Source: Caulobacteraceae bacterium
GTDB taxonomy: Bacteria; Pseudomonadota; Alphaproteobacteria; Caulobacterales; Caulobacteraceae
Assembly: GCA_947475875.1 (NCBI GenBank)
Contig: CANJME010000015.1
Span: 1 to 64,000 of the forward strand
Reading direction: 5' to 3'
DNA length: 64,000 nucleotides
The stretch's first letter is position 1. The number at the start of each line of letters is the position of its first letter. The position numbers and the translations under genes are program-made. Of this stretch, positions 62,114-64,000 are shown piece by piece. The notes under the pieces were generated by a model. The model was given only the letters and a program-made list of their open reading frames with translations. It was not told where the DNA came from and did not search any database.

Positions 62114-62503
62114 ATGTCCCTTTCCCGGGTTTTCGGCGCGATGAAGCGCGGTATCGCCTTCCGCTGCCCCCACTGCGGCCAGGGCAATCTGTTCCGCAAA
62201 TATCTCAAGGTGCAGGAGACCTGCCCGGTCTGCGGCCACGACAACGGCCAGTACCCGGCTGACGACGGCCCGGCCTATTTCACCATCCTGATCGTCGGCC
62301 ACCTGTTCGTGGCGCCGCTGTTCCTGGCCCCGTTCATACTCAGGTGGCCGCTGGTCTGGGTAGCGGCCGTGCTGGTGCCGGCGGTCATGCTGGTCGCCCT
62401 GTTCCTGCTGCCACGCGTCAAGGGCGCCGTCATCGGCCTGATGTGGGCCCTGCGCGAAGTCGAGGGCCGGGCGCCGGGGCAGGAAGAAAGCGAACTGTTC
62501 TGA
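62114..62503 (+). CDS. DUF983 family membrane protein
   Basis: 129 residues. N-terminal zinc knuckle RCPHCGQGNLFRKYLKVQ and ETCPVCGHDN (two CxxC pairs), then two helices. DUF983 proteins of this type are common in Alphaproteobacteria. Function unknown, likely inner membrane. The tRNA-Ala gene follows 59 bp later. Confidence 0.88.
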   Translation: MSLSRVFGAMKRGIAFRCPHCGQGNLFRKYLKVQETCPVCGHDNGQYPADDGPAYFTILIVGHLFVAPLFLAPFILRWPLVWVAAVLVPAVMLVALFLLPRVKGAVIGLMWALREVEGRAPGQEESELF

Positions 62504-62562
62504 ACCGGGGGTCACGCTTGACAGGCGCCCACCGGGACTCGTATCTGCCGCTTCCCGTTTAA

Positions 62563-62638
62563 GGGGCTATAGCTCAGCTGGTAGAGCGCCTCGTTCGCAA
62601 TGAGGAGGTCAGCGGTTCGATTCCGCTTAGCTCCACCA
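62563..62638 (+). tRNA. tRNA-Ala (CGC)
   Basis: A 76-nt cloverleaf: acceptor GGGGCTA/TAGCTCC with the G3:U70 alanine identity pair, D arm GCTC...GAGC, anticodon stem-loop CCTCG-TTCGCAA-TGAGG with anticodon CGC (reads GCG), T arm GCGG-TTCGATT-CCGC, and encoded CCA. Confidence 0.97.
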
Positions 62639-62987
62639 ACCTTCCGGCTGGGGCGTGACCCGAGTCACGCTCAAGGGCCGGAATTTTATCAGGATCTGGC
62701 CCTCCTGGCCGACTGACTGTCATCCTGAGACCCGGCCGGCAGAGTTTCGGAGACCCTTTCCGGCGTCGCCGACGGCGGCATCCCCCAGCTGCTCCTGTCT
62801 GGTTAGCTTCCGCCGGCGCTCCAAAGCAAAAAGAAGGCTCATTTCCGAAACGGCTTCATGAGATTTGCTTTGAAAGATCAAATCGTTACGGAGTCTCAAG
62901 TGAGCGGCGGCTGGACTTGGCATGGATGACGCCGTATCGTCTCCGTGTCATCATGCCCGGATTGCCCAGCCTTCGGAGTCGCACACG
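62639..62987. other. Intergenic region after tRNA-Ala
   Basis: About 350 bp without a convincing gene. A hairpin GCGTGAC-CCGA-GTCACGC lies 13 bp after the tRNA; 62810-62910 is locally less GC-rich (CAAAGCAAAAAGAAGG). I see no copy of the tRNA 3' end, so no attachment site is visible here. Confidence 0.5.
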
Positions 62988-64000
62988 GTGAGCCCCACAA
63001 AGATACGCAGCGGCGGGGGTTCGAAAGGGCGCAGAGGGCTCGTCGGAACACGCACGAGCGCATCGTCTTTGTCTCTCGCCGCGAGTGTGACAGGGCTTAT
63101 TCTGGCCAGCTGCGCGGGTTCCGGTCAAACGGCCGATCGCGAGCCGGGTGCGGGGGTCAGCGGCGCGCGGGCCGTCGCGCCCAGGACAGTTCAGAATAGA
63201 TCTGGAAATGTGGCTACGCGCGCAGGTCAACCTCAAAGCGGCAAACTCATGGTGGTGGCGCATCGGCGTATCACGGAAGCGGAATACAGGCATGCCGTCG
63301 CCGATGTTTTCGGAGCGGCGATCAAGGTGGACGGCCGGTTCGAACCTGAACTGCGCAAAGATGGCCTACTGGCCATCGGCGCCGGCGAGGCATCCATTTC
63401 GGATGCGGGGTTCGCCCAGTATTTCGCGATCGCGCGCGGGGTCGCCGATCAGGTTTTGCCGGACCTTCCCGCCCAGCCGGCTCAGCGGGCGGCAGGTCAG
63501 GCGGCGCGCGATCGGGTCGTGGGCTGCGCGCCGGCCAGGGCGGAGGCTCCGGATGCGGTCTGCGCCGAGAAATTCGTCCGCGCCTATGGCGAACGCCTTT
63601 TCCGCCGGCCCCTCACCGACGCCGAAGTCGCTGCGCGTGTGCGGCTGGCCGAGGCCGGCGCGACGCAAAACAACGACTTCTACGTCGGTCTCAAACTGTC
63701 GTTGATCAGCCTGCTAACCGCCCCGGAGTTCCTTTTCCGCTTGGAAACCGCTGAACCCGACCCCGCCCGGCCTGGTTCAATGCGTCTCGACGCCTATTCC
63801 AAGGCCGCGCGCCTTTCGTATCTGATGTGGGACGCTCCGCCCGACGCCGAGCTGCTCGCGGCGGCCAGGAGCGGCGCCATCCACACCCCTGCTGGCCTCA
63901 AGGCCCAGGTTGACCGGCTCACGGCCAATCCCGCCCGCCTGGAAGCTGGCATGCGCGCATTTTTCAGCGACATGCTTCAATTCAATCTCTTCGACGATCT
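62988..64000 (+). CDS. DUF1587/DUF1595/DUF1592-type lipoprotein (partial, 3' end outside window)
   Basis: Visible length about 337 residues from GTG 62988 (GGAG 9 bp upstream); the frame is open to the window end. The N-terminus has a basic region, a hydrophobic stretch and lipobox LILASC. Then RRITEAEYRHAVADVFG (DUF1587 start), KFVRAYGERLFRRPLTDAEV (DUF1595) and the DUF1592 region (SLLTAPEFLFRLE, LDAYSKAARLSYLMWDAPPD). Such proteins, often with a DUF1552 partner, are abundant in Planctomycetes and scattered in Proteobacteria. Their function is not established. Confidence 0.8.
   Translation, partial: MSPTKIRSGGGSKGRRGLVGTRTSASSLSLAASVTGLILASCAGSGQTADREPGAGVSGARAVAPRTVQNRSGNVATRAGQPQSGKLMVVAHRRITEAEYRHAVADVFGAAIKVDGRFEPELRKDGLLAIGAGEASISDAGFAQYFAIARGVADQVLPDLPAQPAQRAAGQAARDRVVGCAPARAEAPDAVCAEKFVRAYGERLFRRPLTDAEVAARVRLAEAGATQNNDFYVGLKLSLISLLTAPEFLFRLETAEPDPARPGSMRLDAYSKAARLSYLMWDAPPDAELLAAARSGAIHTPAGLKAQVDRLTANPARLEAGMRAFFSDMLQFNLFDD

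Noticed and set aside
62655-62923. Short ORFs on both strands after the tRNA
   Set aside because: No ribosome-binding sites, biased composition and no recognisable motif.

Overview
The window is GC-rich chromosomal DNA from an alphaproteobacterium, most likely Caulobacteraceae; I cannot fix the genus. The clade is suggested by gcrA (a cell-cycle regulator paired with CcrM methylation), a BamF-type DUF3035 lipoprotein, a double-length dCTP deaminase, the small SRP RNA gene just upstream of dnaX, and many FkbM methyltransferases. It reads as a dense core chromosome, not a phage or plasmid. I see no rRNA, CRISPR array or conventional IS transposase. One tRNA (Ala, anticodon CGC) and one SRP RNA are present.

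Layout. 1-700: a partial exported phosphotriesterase-family enzyme and a SemiSWEET. 776-4240: phoR, then a Pho box and pstB-phoU-phoB, with pstC and pstA absent. 4402-8018: acyl-CoA dehydrogenase, a DUF559 element, gcrA and an ABC-2 permease. 8111-13517: argD, argF, hslO, apaG, metZ. 13558-22207: dcd, two FkbM proteins around a membrane sensor kinase, ffs, dnaX, epoxide-hydrolase-like enzyme. 22345-27389: cupin, acidic protein, argB/phosphatase/dapD operon (minus strand), zapE, response regulator. 27549-33730: sdhC-sdhD-sdhA, then FkbM and CreD, then sdhB and a ferredoxin. 33851-43308: CAAX protease, rsmD, methyltransferase, mutL, TraB/GumN, bamF-lspA-ileS. 43663-50651: hybrid kinase, dicarboxylate symporter, crotonase, aminotransferase and small genes. 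51211-57015: a frameshifted OmpA lipoprotein, TonB-like protein, nrdA with tandem NrdR-like boxes, a second DUF559 element, M28-like peptidase. 57136-64000: AsmA, exported and conserved proteins, DUF983, tRNA-Ala, and a partial DUF1592 lipoprotein.

The most unusual signal is a repeat system. Two 550-555 bp units (5638-6192 and 54877-55426) each carry one DUF559 (PD-(D/E)XK-like) gene between nearly identical 51-55 bp inverted arms. Each arm is built of hairpins plus a G-rich core. Both units fill the gap between two convergent genes, starting 0-20 bp from one stop codon and ending about 5 bp from the other. Gene-less relatives with similar two-hairpin arms occur at 4247, 45356 and 61520, and a solo arm at 24863 has become the in-frame 5' end of a phosphatase gene. 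This looks like a nuclease-associated counterpart of REP/RAYT or MITE systems, which is inference. A second inverted-repeat family occurs at 9328, 33746 and 48417.

Other points: a (GAGCC)4 tract that frameshifts the OmpA lipoprotein gene, an orphan intrinsic terminator with a candidate small RNA near 50970-51058, a lower-GC patch across lspA and the 3' end of ileS, and an M28 peptidase lacking the family's Glu-Glu pair.
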